From the NCBI GenBank assembly GCA_963575745.1, contig CAUYUJ010018338.1, positions 2,501 to 55,000 on the forward strand: DNA of 52,500 bases, given 5' to 3'. Origin of the DNA: Prorocentrum cordatum. Its lineage: Eukaryota > Sar > Dinophyceae > Prorocentrales > Prorocentraceae. The notes beneath the pieces were generated by a model. It was not told the DNA's origin and ran no database searches. It was given only the letters and a program-made list of their open reading frames with translations. The position numbers and the translations under genes are program-made. This document shows positions 1 to 11,384 of this stretch, one piece after another (within the stretch, counting starts at the first letter, position 1; the number at the start of each line of letters is the position of its first letter).

Positions 1-30
1 TGACTCTGCCTAGCCGCCGACGGGAAAAGT

Positions 31-62
31 GTGGGTGTGTGCGTGCGTGCGTGCGTGCGTGC

Positions 63-105
<43 letters not shown>

Positions 106-109
106 TGTG
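31..109. repeat. GTGC/GT microsatellite
   Basis: A run of GTGC units (about 38-64) passes into a pure GT dinucleotide run (about 65-102). This is simple-sequence DNA. Short reading frames through it are Cys/Val or His/Thr dipeptide runs and are not genes. Confidence 0.95.
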
Positions 110-2164
110 GCGCATTGCTCGTCCTCTTTTTTCTTCTTCGCCTTTTCGTCGGAGTGGTGCGACCTTTGCCGTGACGCATGCAGCCTCTCTTGCGCTAGGT
201 GGTCCCCCATGTTTTCTTTTGCTTTCGCTTGCCTTCATGGTAGTTATTCGCGGCTTTGGTTGCGTTTTGTGTTGCTGTTTTAACGCCAGCGTCTGCGCTG
301 CGCGTTGGCCATGCTCGCGCCTGTCCACCACCATGTGCGCCTCCACGTCTCGCGGTTGCTGCTCGCGGTCGCCCGCGTTCAGCTCTGTTTCAGGTGCCCC
401 AGGCTATGCCAGCTTCGGCCGCGTGATCATCTTTGCAACGCCGACCTCTTGAATTGGGCCACAGTCGCCTTAACTGGTTCATGCCCGCTGCAAGGTCGGT
501 GGCGTTGGTATGTCGCGCAGTTTCCCTGCGCGTATGCACCGCCACCAGGTTGGGTGGTCTGGCAGCCTTGCAGTTCTTTTCCGTTGCCTCCTTAGGCATT
601 CGCAGCAGACTGCTTTTTGCGCTTCAAATTTCCCGCGTCGACCTTTCGTTCCGCGTGTTCTTTGGCCGCTGCACTTTGGCTTTGCAGCGCCTCCCTTTTT
701 TTCCATTACCAATTTGCATTGCCGTGATTGGGTTCTTTCATCATGGCGCGTTCGATTAAGTTTGTTTGAACTAGCGCCTCCACCTGCCGACCGCACCTGA
801 GGCTTCCCTGTGCCGCCTGAGGCTCCTCTGCGCTTCGCCCTCTGCGCCGCCGCCGTGTGTTTGTGAGGCTCGCGGGCGCGCCTGGAGCTTCCTCCCACCC
901 CTTCCCGCCCCGTCCTGTGGTCATTTGTCCCCCCGTCTCTGTCAGTGCCTTCGCCTTTGGGACATGCCCTCGCCCCCTCGCCCGCTTCTTCCCCGGATGC
1001 AACCTAAACACCACTTCGTGGCCTTCTAGTGTTCGTTGGGAGCCATGCTGGGGGCCATCTGGCCAGCTTGGGCCATCGTTCGTCACCTTTGGTGCTACCT
1101 GTGGCCATCTTGGCTCCACCAGTGGCCGTGTTGGACATTCCAACGCCTCGTGACTGGGAGGGGGAGGGCTGGCCCCTCAGAAGACTGGTGGGTTTCGGCA
1201 TGGAATGTAATTTGTGTTGGTTAGATGAAGCAGGGATGTGGGGACCGTGCAGGAGTGGCGCAGGAACGCGTAGTATGGGAGGCCAGTTTGCCTGCTGCAC
1301 CGAGGTCATTCAAGAACGGTGATAGTACCAGCATTGCTGTTGGTGTTCTGAATGTCTAGGTGCCATGGGCCCGACCTTTTAGAATGGGGAGGCGGAGGGG
1401 AATGACTTCGGGTAGTTTTGTCGAGGCCGGCGCGGCATGCAACCCCGCACTCGCGCCATCAGAGCCAACGCATTGATGGCCCCGTGTCCCCCCCCCGTGG
1501 GAGAAGGCGCTGGCTTTCGGAATGTATGAGACACAGGAAAGGCTCACATCTTGTGCGGGCGCGTGCTCGCCGCAGGTGGAGACCAGGAGGAGGAATGAGG
1601 CTGGAAGAGCAGAAGGAGAAGGAGCAGGAGTATGGAGGAAGAGAGGGATGGGGGACGGAATGGAACCTTTACACATTCTGTGTCTTGCCTGTTTGTGCCC
1701 AAGGTGGGTCTTTGGGCGCTGCTGCCTCTGCTGGTGGCGCCCGTGGCGGCTGTGCAACACAGTTTCTCGAGGACTCGCATCCCTTTTCCCCCGTCCCTCC
1801 TCCCATCTTCCCTCTTTGTGCCGCCATGCCCTGGACGGTGGAAGTGGAAGCAGATTCCCCCGTCCTCCCTTCCTCATCCTGGAGGCTTGCCGTGGTCATC
1901 TCCAGAGTTTTGAAGCGCGATGCTTCCACGACCGCGCATCGCGTTCCAGGCCCAATGCTGTACCCTGCGCGTTTTCGTTCATCATATTTTCAGCAGAAGC
2001 TGTACCGTCGAACAAGTCGGGGGCCGAACCGGTCTTAATGGGACTGACTACGTCTGCGTTCTGATTGCGTTCAAGGTCACAATTCGGCAGCGCGTCACGC
2101 ACGGAGAGACGAGGGGGAGGTCGAGGGGAAGCCGTGACAGAGCATGAACACACCAAAGTTGTTG
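110..2164. other. Intergenic DNA, no gene recognised
   Basis: About 2 kb of GC-rich DNA. Open frames occur on both strands, but none carries a recognisable domain, and their composition follows the local CT- or GC-rich base content. Around 1030-1140 there are loose repeats of TGGCCATC/TTGGGCCAT. Around 1580-1660 the + strand is purine-rich. I see no RNA gene or mobile-element motif. Confidence 0.5.
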
Positions 2165-3015
2165 GGCCCGCAGAGCGGGAGTCACGGTGGGCCCCCATTT
2201 TGGATCACGCAGGCAGATGTCGCAATCATGGGGTGTTAGGGATATTGCTTTGACGAGGGTCGGTACCAATTGTTGCAATGCCGCTTCGGGGCGTATTTGC
2301 GTCACGTGAGGGATCAGGCGGTCTTGGAGGCCAGCTAGGGGCCGTTTGGGGTCCACGGGGCTCGACGTGCGTGAGGTGTGTGCCGAATTGAGGCTCCAAG
2401 GAGTCGTCTCAGGGGCCAGCTGAGCGCCAAACATTCAGGAAGTGCATGAGGGGTGTGCCGAATTGAGATTCCGATCAACATGTGAGGGCAATTCGCTAGT
2501 ATGTTTTTGTCTCCCAGGAGCCTCGAGGTCCCAATCACTTGTTCTTTTACATGTCCCAGGAGCCTGGGAGTGCAGATCACTTGTATTTTCACGTGCGCCA
2601 GAAGAGTATGGGGCAGAAGCTGCGTGAAGGGTGTCCCGACTCGAAGCTTTCGTGGCCCTGGGAGCGCCGATCACACGTATCTTCACGTGCCCCAGAAGAA
2701 TCGAGGGGCGGACTGCGCGAAGCTCCCCTCAGCATGTCTCACGTATGCCATCTCACCATCCTCCTTTTCATCATCATCTCATCATCTCATCATCTACCCG
2801 TTACAACACGGCCAGGGCCTGCAGGTGGCCCGCCGAATTGAGCCCGCAGAGCGGAAGTCACGGTGGGCCCCCAGGGGGAAGCTTTTGCACGCAGATGTTG
2901 GAATTAGTGGATATTCGGGTCGACGACGGTCGGTACCGATCGTTGCAGTGTTCCTTAGGGCCAAGTTGGCGTCTCGTGGGGGGCCGAACGGCCTCGGAGC
3001 GCAGACCTCTCGTTT
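2165..3015. repeat. Diverged duplicated non-coding repeat block
   Basis: Two long similar segments flank a smaller tandem array. Segments 2165-2340 and 2838-3010 both begin with GCCCGCAGAGCGG and GTCACGGTGGGCCCCC. Both later share CGGTCGGTACC-like text, then a GTTGCA core and a run of GGC-rich sequence. Between them (about 2360-2740) lie several degenerate units of about 50-80 bp containing TGCCGAATTGAG and CCCAGGAGCCT. The divergence suggests an old duplication. No coding content is recognisable. Confidence 0.6.
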
Positions 3016-3327
3016 TTCACGTGTCCCAGTCGAGTGTGGACCAGGAAATGCGTTAGGGGTGGCCCGAAACGGCAGTGTCGTAGCCATGTCACTCGTTCTG
3101 CGAAGGCCTTACGGCCGGTGCCGCCGACCCTGAATGCGGGACCTCCCCCATGATCCCCTCTGGCGACCCCCCTGGTGCTCGCCGAGGCTCCGGCGGATGT
3201 GGTATTTCGACCTGGGACCATGCCCCCCGATGCAGTGAGCTCCCTTGAGCCTCCCGATTGAAATGTCGCAGAGCGGTTTCGATCCGTCGTGATCGACCTT
3301 AAGATTGGCAGAAGATACGCAGAGCAT

Positions 3328-3353
3328 TTGGCTCAATATACTATTTGAGCCAA
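3328..3353. repeat. Perfect 9-bp inverted repeat
   Basis: TTGGCTCAA and its exact complement TTGAGCCAA are separated by 8 bases (3337-3344). The left arm resembles the 3' half of the dinoflagellate spliced leader. Just downstream, CACCCGTGTCCGGGA occurs twice (about 3362 and 3390). It could form a small hairpin. No terminator or protein-site function can be assigned. Confidence 0.6.
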
Positions 3354-3589
3354 TCGATCTTACACCCGTGTCCGGGATTAGAGTTCTTGCCACCCGTGTC
3401 CGGGAGTACCTCTTACATCCTCTTCATTCTCTCGAAAATGCTGGCGGAGAAGCACCACATGGGGACTCCAGTAAAAAGTGCGCTTAAGCATGCCAGGATG
3501 TGGAGCAGCCCGCCGCAGGAGCCACAGTCTATGGCTGCAGAACTTGAGGCACTAACACTGCGACAACAACAGTTTCAAGAATACATGGA

Positions 3590-5044
3590 CGCCGCCCATC
3601 GGGAGCTCCTCGGCGCGCCCATCGGGAGCGACGGTTTCTGCCGCCAGCACACGCAGGAACGAGTCAAGAAGGCAGCGGAGCTCCTGGGTGCACTGGCCGG
3701 CTTGGAGGACGCGCAGGTGGCTCTCCACCTTCTCCGGCAGTGTGGCTCGTAGTGCAAGCTCGGCTACTCGGCGCGCGTGGTGCCGCCCTCCGCCCACACC
3801 GAGGCCCTCTTGGAGATGGACGCCGCCGTGCGCTCCTGCCTGGAACAGCTGGCCTGCGCTTCCCTCACCGAGGACTCCTGGGCCCAAGCGCAGCTGAAAC
3901 TGAACAAGGGCGGCCTGGGGCTGCGCTCCGCCGAGAAGCACTCACCGGCGGCCTACCTCTCCTCGCGCGCCAAGAGCAGCGAATTCTGCCGGTCCATGTA
4001 CGCAGGCTACGCGGACGACGACGCGGGCGACGCCGGGGCCCTGACCGCGGCGCTCCAGACCCACAACGCCAGCGTGACCGAGGCAGCCCGCGCCGCGCGC
4101 TTCGACTGGGAGACGCACGCCAGCCAGAAGGCTCTCTCGGACCAGGTCGACGACGCCGCGCGCGCCGCCCTCTGGAACCGCTCCGCGCCCGCGACGCGCG
4201 CTCACCTCGCCCTGGTGGCCGCGCCCGGCGCCAGCGCGCACTTGCAGGCGCCCCCCAGCGAGGCACTTGGCGCAGCGGTCCCGCACGGCCTGATGCAGAT
4301 CGGGATAAAGCGACGGCTCCGGGTTCAGCTGATGGACGAAGAGGTTTCTGCCCGGCGTGCGGAGAAGTCATGGGCGTGTACTGCGACCGCGCCTTGACGC
4401 GCGCCTGCCGGGGCGACCGCACGCGCCGCCACAACAAGCTGCGGAACGGCACCTTCTTCGCCGCCCAGGCCGCCGGCTTCTCGGGGGGAGCGGCCCGGAC
4501 TGCTTCCGCCGCGGGCGCCTGGCGAGGGGCCGAGCGCCGAGGAGCCAGACGGCGACGGACTAGACAACGACGGCCGCCGGCCGGCGGATGTCTACGTCCC
4601 CCGATGGCGCGCCGGGCTCCCAGCCGCCCTTCACTTGCGGTGACGCCGGGCTTGCGCGCAGACCTCATCGCGCACTCCGCCGCCGACCCGGCCGCCGCCC
4701 TCGACCGGTGCGAGGAGCACAAGCGGCGGCACCAAGGCACGGCGCAGGCCTGCCGCGACGCCGACCTCACCTTCATTCCGATGGTGGTGGAGGCGCACGG
4801 CGGGGGCTGGGGCGGCGAGGCGCGACGCGCCTTCGCCGTGCTGGCCAAGCGCGCTGCCGACGCGCGCGGGGAGGAGGCCGCCAGCGCGGCGGACAGGATG
4901 GCCCAGCGACTCTCGATCTCCCTGCGCAGGGAGAACGCGCGGGCCATCCTGCAGCGCCTGCAGCGCCCGCGGCCAGGTGCGACCCCTGCCCGCCTGGCGG
5001 CGGCGGCGGCGGTGGAGGCGGCGGCGGCGGCGGCCGGCGCGTGA
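3590..5044 (+). pseudogene. 5'-truncated LINE: RT C-terminus and RLE-type endonuclease
   Basis: This is the C-terminal part of a non-LTR retrotransposon protein. Homology-like sequence starts near 3590 (LLGAPIGSDGF, LLGALAGLEDAQ) and runs through RT thumb/connection text (QAQLKLNKGGLGLRSAEKHS, about 3890). It then reaches a zinc motif CPAC...DRAL...C..GDRTRRHN (4349-4430), and a block around GLRADLIAHSAADPAAALDR and EEHKRRHQ (4648-4735). That order matches restriction-like-endonuclease tails of R2-like LINEs (family knowledge). Breaks: an in-frame TAG at 3750-3752, then a shift from the frame of 3777 to the frame of 4346 shortly before the zinc motif. The PD-type motif expected between them is scrambled (4500-4620). 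The RT palm is absent, so this is a dead 5'-truncated copy, as target-primed insertion typically leaves. The tail (4990-5044) is Ala-rich low complexity. Confidence 0.75.
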
Positions 5045-5084
5045 GGCGCCAGGACAGGCGGCGGGCGCCGAGGACGACGAGGCG

Positions 5085-5420
5085 AGGGAGGGCGACCTGG
5101 AGGAGGAGGAAGAGGAGGCTGACGAGGAGGAGGGGCAGCAATAGGAAAACAACAGCACCACGAGGAGGCAGCAGGGGGGCGCTGAGGGAGCCCAGAGGAG
5201 GGCGGCAACCAGGAGGAGGAGGAGGAGGAGGAAGAGGAGGAGGAGGAGGAGGAGGAGGAGGATCACCAGCAGCAGCGGCAGGAGAGCGACGACGAGACCA
5301 CGAGGAGGCAGCAGGGAGGCGCCGGTGAAGCTCCGAGGAGGCGGCCAGGGCGACGCCAGACGAGCGTCGAGGAGGAGGAGGAGTAGGAGGAGGAGGAGGA
5401 GGACGCGCCGGCAGCCGGCG
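5085..5420. repeat. GGA-rich low-complexity tract
   Basis: Purine-rich GAGGAGGA runs (notably 5215-5265 and 5365-5402) fill the gap between the RLE LINE remnant and the next LINE. Reading frames across it are Glu/Arg/Gly homopolymers on + and Leu/Pro/Ser on -. It may be the remnant 3' tail of the upstream LINE, but no poly(A) is seen. Confidence 0.7.
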
Positions 5421-5678
5421 GACAAGAAGGAGGGCCCGCCCGGCAGTGGCGAGGCCGGCAGCGGCGAGGAGGGCGCCGTGGAGGGCGCGGGCGGTAGGGC
5501 CGCGGGCCGCGGCGAGGGCGGCGAGGGGGGGGCGGCGGCGCCCGAGGGGCCGGGCGAGGAGGAGAGGCGGCAGCTGGAGGCGCTGGCCTGGCGCGGTCCG
5601 GACCCCGACGCCCGCGCGCGAGGGCGAGTTCGACGACTACTTGGCCGACCTGTTCGTGCGACGCCGGGTCGCCGCGCC

Positions 5679-6579
5679 ATGGGCGCCGCCGCGGACAAAC
5701 CTTTGACCACCAAGGGCTTCGAGACGATTCTGAACCACCACTTCGATCCCATCAAGGGTGACATCCAAGCTATCAAGACGCACGGCGTATCGCGAGCAGA
5801 TTTGAGCGGCGCCACCAGCCCCATTAAGACCGAGATCGACGCATTGACGAAACGAGTGGGTTTGCTTGAAGCGAATTATTCTTCCCGGCCAGCTTCGGCA
5901 AGATCGGCATCCGGAACGTCCGTGGACACGGCCACGCAGGCGAAACTCGCAGAGCTTGAACGCGAAGTTACCCGCCTCCGAGCTCCTGCACAAGGTCGCG
6001 TACCTCTCCCTGGGCAAAGCCATGGCACAGACAAACGGGACATCACGGCTGTGGTTGGGAATGTGGGCGGGCCCGGTTCGATTGAGGCCGCTGTGGATTG
6101 GATGAAACTCGACTTGCAGAAGCTATCGGCGCCCACGCCATCAAATGTTTACACAAGGCGAATCCAGTCGTATTTCGTTTATGGAGTTCAGCTCGCCTGG
6201 CGAGGGGATTGCGGCGGTGAGCCAGCTACGCAATGTCAGGACACAGCATGAAGGTAAGCATATTTGGGCAGCGGTCGATCGTCCACCCCTAGTCCAAGCT
6301 GACCGAAACTTTTGTTTCGGTGTCAAATACATGCTGAAAGACGCAATGGGAAGCCAATTCCCAGTGCGAATTGACGATGCCACCCATCCGCGCACGGTCA
6401 CAGTTGGAGGGGAGTTGGCAATATCCGTTAGTGGGGCAAAGAGCTCGTGGCTTGAATGGCAAGAGTTGCAAAGTCACGAGAAACTCCGTGAACTCACTGC
6501 GGCGTGCGACGGCGTCGTGGCTCGTGCGGCGATGTCCCGGAAAGGCGGGGCCGAAGGTATGGCGAAAGGCACGAAGTAG
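5679..6579 (+). pseudogene. LINE ORF1-like nucleic-acid-binding protein, frameshifted
   Basis: The ATG at 5679 opens MGAAADKPLTTKGFETILNH. A predicted coiled-coil stretch follows (DALTKRVGLLEANY..., AKLAELEREVTRLRA). From about 6100 there is an RRM-like block (ISFMEFSSPGEGIAAVSQL, HIWAAVDRPPLVQADRNFCF, VKYMLKDAMG), then a TVGGELAISVSGAKSSWLEW tail. Coiled coil plus RRM-like fold is the usual ORF1 arrangement of L1-type LINEs and would package element RNA. The protein starts in frame 3 and continues in frame 1 after a shift around 6150-6165, so it is broken. It lies upstream of an APE endonuclease/RT pseudogene on the same strand, as expected for one element. Upstream GC-rich frames (5325-5678) look non-coding. 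Assignment is by layout and motif pattern. Confidence 0.6.
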
Positions 6580-6730
6580 GATATGCGGCCGGCATTGGCA
6601 GCTAGTGCCCTTTCGAGTTTTTCTCCCATGACCAATGCCGGAGCCGACGCTGTTACACTACATGCAGGTCTTCTGCTAGACCTCGTTTCGCCCCGAAATC
6701 GAGTGTTCGAGCTGGGGAAATATACCATTA

Positions 6731-7355
6731 TGGATGCGCGATCTGACGCTCGCTAGCGAGAACGACCCTGTTCTTCTCTTTCTTCTTCTCGGCCTCATGT
6801 TTTGCGACGTGCGCGTGGTTCTCCTCCTCTCGAACGCCATCCTTCTCATTCAGGGCCCCGCCGCGACGAGGATCGTGATCGAGAACGCCTTCTACATGTC
6901 CAACATTCGCCCTCTCCGCTTGTCTCTGCGGGCGATGTTCAGGGCTCGGGCAAAGCCACCGCCCGCGACGTCATCCCAGCGACCAGCCGTTCGAGTGCAG
7001 GGCTGGGGGGAGGGGGGAGGGGATAATGCTGCTGCTCCCACCCCGGCTATTGATGCACGATCTGACGTTCGCTATCGAGAGCAATGACCTTCTTCTTCTT
7101 CTCGACCTGTTGGTCTACGACGCGCGCATTGCTCTCCTCTTCTTGAGCGCCATTCTTCTCATTCAGGGCCCCGCCGCGACGAATATCGCGATCGGGGGCG
7201 CCTTCTACATGTCCAACATTCGTCTTCTCCATTTTTCTTTGCGGGTGATGTTCGGGGCCCGGGCAAAGCTGCCGCCCGCGACGGCATCTCAGCGATCAGC
7301 CGTTCGAGTGTAGATTTGGGAGGAGGAAGAGGATGAGATAATGGTGCTCCCACCC
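6731..7355. repeat. Two-copy tandem duplication, ~315-bp unit
   Basis: Copy 1 (about 6731-7046) and copy 2 (about 7047-7355) share GATCTGACG, a TTCTTCTTCTCG tract, CATTCAGGGCCCCGCCGCGA, CTTCTACATGTCCAACATTCG and CCAGCCGTTCGAGT-like blocks in the same order. Spacing between equivalents is 313-319 bp, with roughly 80% identity by eye. It sits between LINE ORF1 and the endonuclease ORF. It could be a duplicated inter-ORF segment of the element or an older tandem insertion. Short hydrophobic frames in it are unlikely to be genes. Confidence 0.8.
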
Positions 7356-10230
7356 CGACTTCAACTCCACTCGAAGTGGCGACCGGGGATGTGCGAGGCC
7401 TCACAGACACGAAAATCGAAGGGATTGTTATACGCATGGAGAAATATGGCGTCGAAATTTTGGCGGCGCAAGAGACGCGCGCGGCGAAGGCGGGGATCTT
7501 TGATGCCAATGGCTGTCAAATGATACTGTCCGGAGAAGACGCCGACGATGAAGCATGGGCTGGAATGCGTTTCTTCGCGTCGCCGCCACGCCGGCACCGT
7601 GCGAGGGCTTGCGAGCAGATATCAGACCGGCTGGCACGGACTAATTTAAAAACTCGCATGGGGTCATGGCATTTCTTGCCGGAAGCGCTCCTCGCGAATC
7701 TTAAGCCTCTACCTGAACGTCGCCATTTCTACGTCGCGTTGGATTCGGCACACCGTTCTTGCAGTGCAAACGCCGGGGAACTTCCCCCGGGCGACTTCGA
7801 CGCCAGAATGGGGCGGGCTCAGCCAGGCGAGCAAGATATCATGGGAGATTGGGTTTGGGGTCGGCGTGCACGGCGCCGAGTTGAGCGGCTGAGTCGAGAT
7901 TTGATGGTTGAATTCTGCGCGAGTGGTCACATTCAGGTTGTTCGCGCTCTCCTGCAGCAGCCGTTGGAGGAGAAAGTCGGCGTCGCGGAGGCCGGGGCGT
8001 TGCCGGCAGACGCAATCTCAGAAAATTCAATTTATTGGATTTGTTATTGCGCGAGGTCCCTCTGCGAACGCACAGCGCTGCGCTGGCGAGCCGCCGAGAA
8101 GCAGCACTCGCTACATATCATTATTTGGTGATTGCTACACTTTCGATGCCGAGTGATAGTCCAATACCGAACTCAGAAGGGCGCCCAAACAGGCGCGCCA
8201 TGCTGGGTCCGATGGCTGTGGATACTTACGTGGAGTCACTCTTAGATCGTGTCTTCGGCGACGGCGGAATCGACGAATCTGCGAGATATGCGGGGCCAAG
8301 GGGAGACAGCAGTGCATGTGGCAGCCAGCGCGTTGCCAAACGAGCGCAATGAAGTCGTCGAGCCATGGGCCGCGCAAGCCGCGCTCGACTTGATCGACCG
8401 GCGCAGCCGGGCAAGGACGACCGGGGACAAATCCGAGGAGAAGAGACAATTGAAAGAAATCCGCAAGGCTTGCAAACATGATAAGACAGTTTGGATGGAT
8501 GCACAGATATCGAATGGAAGTTGGGGCGCTCTCAGAAGACGCTGCCGGCCCAGACCTCGCAGGCAGGGAAGGCTTAAAGACATGAGCGGCGAGTTGGTCG
8601 ACAGCGCTCAAAGAGCGGACGCAGAGGCAGAGTATTTGGAGAAAGTACAATGGAAAGTACGAGTGGCACAGTTTGTCGACGACGACCCTATTGGAGACCC
8701 GCTACCAGCCCTGGAGGGAAATCTCACAACAGAAGAGGTGAGGAAAACTATCCCTAATCTTAAGCGTGGCAAAGCTTGCGAAATGGGCGACATGCCAGCG
8801 GAATATCGGAAATTTATTGCTACGAACCCGGGCGGGCTCGAATGGATTATTGATTTGCGCAATAAACTGTTGGAACGAAGAGGCCGTGCCAGAGGATTGG
8901 AAGCAATCAAATCTATCGACAATCTATAATAACAAAGGCGCCCTCGACATGGGCGACAATTCTCGCCCCATCAGTTTGATGTGCGCGGCTCACAAGCTCA
9001 TGGCAGCACTCGTCTTGAAGCGGCTACAGGGCGCCGGGGCCGAGGGCAGATTCACGGCGACGCAGTTCGGCTTCCGTCGGGGGCGCGGGGCCTCGGGCGC
9101 ACTGCATGCTGTGCGTCGTTGCGTCGAATTGGTCTTTGCAGAAAAGCATGGGGGCGTAGCCTTCGTCGCGCTGGATTGGAAAAAGGCTTCCGACTCGATC
9201 GACGCGGGCGCGCCGTTGGATGCGTTGCGGAACTTCGGGGTCCCCGGCCGCGCCCTGAACATTATTGACATCGCCTGCGGTGGCAGAACATTCCGCGTTG
9301 CAGACGGACGGCGACGATTTACAGAAAGACATCAATATTCCGGAATATCCCATGGATGCCCATTGCCCCCGTTCTTGTTCGCGAAGTGATTGCGATGGTT
9401 ATCCGGGGCGCCGCGCGCCATGCAGAGGCTGGGGCGCGACGAGCTTTGGCGGAATAATCCATGGCAGTACTTCTGCATGCTGATGGTGCTCTGCTCGCGG
9501 GCCGCGGCCGAGATCAACTACGAGCTATGCTGGCAGGACTCGCTCGCGCAGGATCACGGGTCGGTATGGGGCTACATTGGGATAAGTTTCACTTCGTGTC
9601 GGTTCGCTGCGACGTCAACCTCAGCATGCCCAGTGGTGATCCAATTCAACCGAAAGATTCGATGGTATATCTTGGGGCCACGCTGTCAATCTCTGGGCGG
9701 TTATGTGGAGAATTGGGCAGAAGATCGGGGGCTGCTTGGGGTGAATTTTGCAGACGCGGCCGCGCCTGGAAGCACGCTTCAATTAGCGCAGTCAGAAAGC
9801 TTCAAGGTTTTTCCAGAACTGGTGACAAGTAGAGTCTTGTACTCGCTGAAGTCGGCGTGGCTCAACAGGGCCGAGCGATAAAGGTTTGATGGCTTCCGAG
9901 CGAGGCGCCCGCGTCGCATCTTGCACATTCCCCACGCGTGCGTTTTAAGAGTTTCCAACGAGCATGTGTTGTTGCAGTCGGGCCAACAGCCCTACACAGT
10001 GCAACTGTTAAGGTCTCAACTGCTGTGGTTTGGCAAAACATGCAGGGCGACGGATTCTGACATTCTGCGGCGCCTCACCTTGCAACCTGGAAGCGCGAGA
10101 CCAGCAAGGGGCCGGCCTAGAAATGAATGGACGAAGTGCTTGTTCAAAGCCGTCGTTCCGCAGTTTTCGACTGAGTCAGCCGTGGTGCAATGTGTCCGCG
10201 AGCCAGCAGCGTGGCTGAAATTTGTGATTG
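7356..10230 (+). pseudogene. LINE ORF2: APE endonuclease and reverse transcriptase, decayed
   Basis: Frame 2 opens with GDVRGLTDTKIEG and ILAAQETRAAKAGIFDANG, the N-terminal APE endonuclease pattern. PPGDFDARMGRAQPGEQDIMG (about 7787-7850) then matches the GDFN catalytic box. Coding moves to frame 1 (about 8035), back to 2 (8249), then to 3 (about 8875). There NKGA...NSRPISLMCAAHK, QFGFRRGRGASGA, FVALDWKKASDSI and SGISHGCPLPPFLF are RT motifs in order. The YADD box reads LHADG (about 9475), so the second catalytic Asp is gone. The distal part (RVLYSLKSAWLNRAER, HIPHACVLRVSNEH, LLWFGKTCRATDSDILRRL, GRPRNEWTKCLFK) is the usual C-terminus of dinoflagellate LINEs and is read in frame 3 up to about 10,230. 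At least four frameshifts and the altered active site make it a dead copy. Confidence 0.85.
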
Positions 10231-10239
10231 ACTTTGTGT

Positions 10240-10301
10240 GTGTCCCTCCCCCTCCTCATCCACCCCCTCCTCCTCCTCTTCCTCCTCCTCCTCCTCCAGT
10301 T
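10240..10301. repeat. CCT/CTC microsatellite
   Basis: Pyrimidine run of CCTCCTCCT type immediately after the LINE ORF2 remnant. It may be the simple-repeat 3' tail of that element or independent slippage DNA. Confidence 0.85.
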
Positions 10302-10560
10302 GATTGCGTCGCAGTCCTGTTTAGGAAGAGGGCCCGCAAAGCACTCATGGACTCGTTGGCAGCTGTCCCCTGGCAGGCCACCAGAGGAGGCAAAGCTCGT
10401 TCGAAGCCATTGAATAAAGTTGAGAGAGCGCTGGCGGCCACATCGTATCGACTCGAGAAGTGCAGTGGGCGGTGCAGATGTTCGGTTTGCGAGCAGCTTG
10501 TGCCAGCGGCCCGCATTATTTTTGTCGCTGCCACTCGCTGCCCTGGACCTAGAGAGAGAG
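10302..10560 (+). pseudogene. Cys-rich coding fragment, family unknown
   Basis: Frame 3 stays open from the preceding LINE remnant and reads LFRKRARKALMDSLAAV, GKARSKPLNKVERALAATSY, then CSGRCRCSVCEQ. The closely spaced cysteines (C-x3-C-x-C-x2-C) suggest a metal-binding tail such as those ending some LINE proteins. There is no start codon of its own. It is probably a fragment of another retroelement and not a gene. I do not recognise the family. Confidence 0.3.
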
Positions 10561-11086
10561 AGTCGGGTGGAGTCGGTTTCGGTCGGTCGTCGAAAGACAG
10601 GTCCAGCTAGGCACGAAGGTCAGCCATGTTTCACGCACCTTGATGTTCTGGGACGACTTAAAAACTTGTTTTTCTGCCGAGCATGCGGATGCACGGCTAT
10701 TGTTGATGGTCGATGGCTTTCCCTTCCATGCCGCCCCCCCCCCCCCCCGCACCAGGAAAGGGGTCGAGAACCTCTCGAGACTAGAGAAGGGGCTTTGCCC
10801 ATCTAGGCGCGTTCCTGCTGCAGTCACCGCGGCAGCCAATCAGAGATTGGTGGTGGGGGGGGGGGGGCGGGGGAGGAGGCTGCTGTGAGAGCGGCAGAGA
10901 GCGAGAGTGCCGCCTCTCTGCCGCCCCCGCCGCCCCCGCCGCCGCCCCCGTCTCGGGGCCCGGCGCGCAGGCGCCGCCCCGCCCCGCCCGCGGCGGACTC
11001 GGGCTCGTCAGACTGAGGGGGGGCGGCCACTCTGTGGCTTCAGCTGATGCCCTGATGTCCTCCTTCTCCTCCTCCTCCTCCTCCTC

Positions 11087-11117
<31 letters not shown>

Positions 11118-11384
11118 TCCCCCCTCCTCCCCCCCTCTTTCCCCTGCCGCGCGCGATGTGAATTAGAGGGCGCGCGCGCCGCCTTTACCGCAAAGCGGCG
11201 AGAAGAGGCTGGTTGTCTTCCTCTGCCCACGCGCTCCGGCGTGCGGCTTGTCTGCCTGTCTGTCTGTCTGTCAGTCTGGTTTCGATCTGTCCGATCGCCG
11301 ACGGTTCGCCGCCTCGACAGTTGAAACACATTTACTGCAGCTCGATCGTGGAAATTGCCTCTCGACCTTGTGAAGCCCGGGTAT
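10561..11384. other. Non-coding DNA with homopolymers and a TCC array
   Basis: A C-run at 10,734-10,748 and a G-run at 10,855-10,867 lie about 110 bp apart and could pair. A CCT/TCC microsatellite occupies about 11,057-11,132, and a short CTGT run lies near 11,250-11,272. No gene, RNA or element motif is seen. Confidence 0.6.

Noticed and set aside
3076-3100. TCGTAGCCATGTCACTCG resembling the leader 5' half
   Set aside because: Matches only the first ten to twelve bases, then diverges. No nearby ORF or poly(A).
3865-5824. Large minus-strand ORFs of 397-447 codons opposite the RLE LINE
   Set aside because: Antisense shadows of GC-rich coding DNA, Arg/Pro/Ala/Ser-rich. The recognisable motifs are on the + strand.
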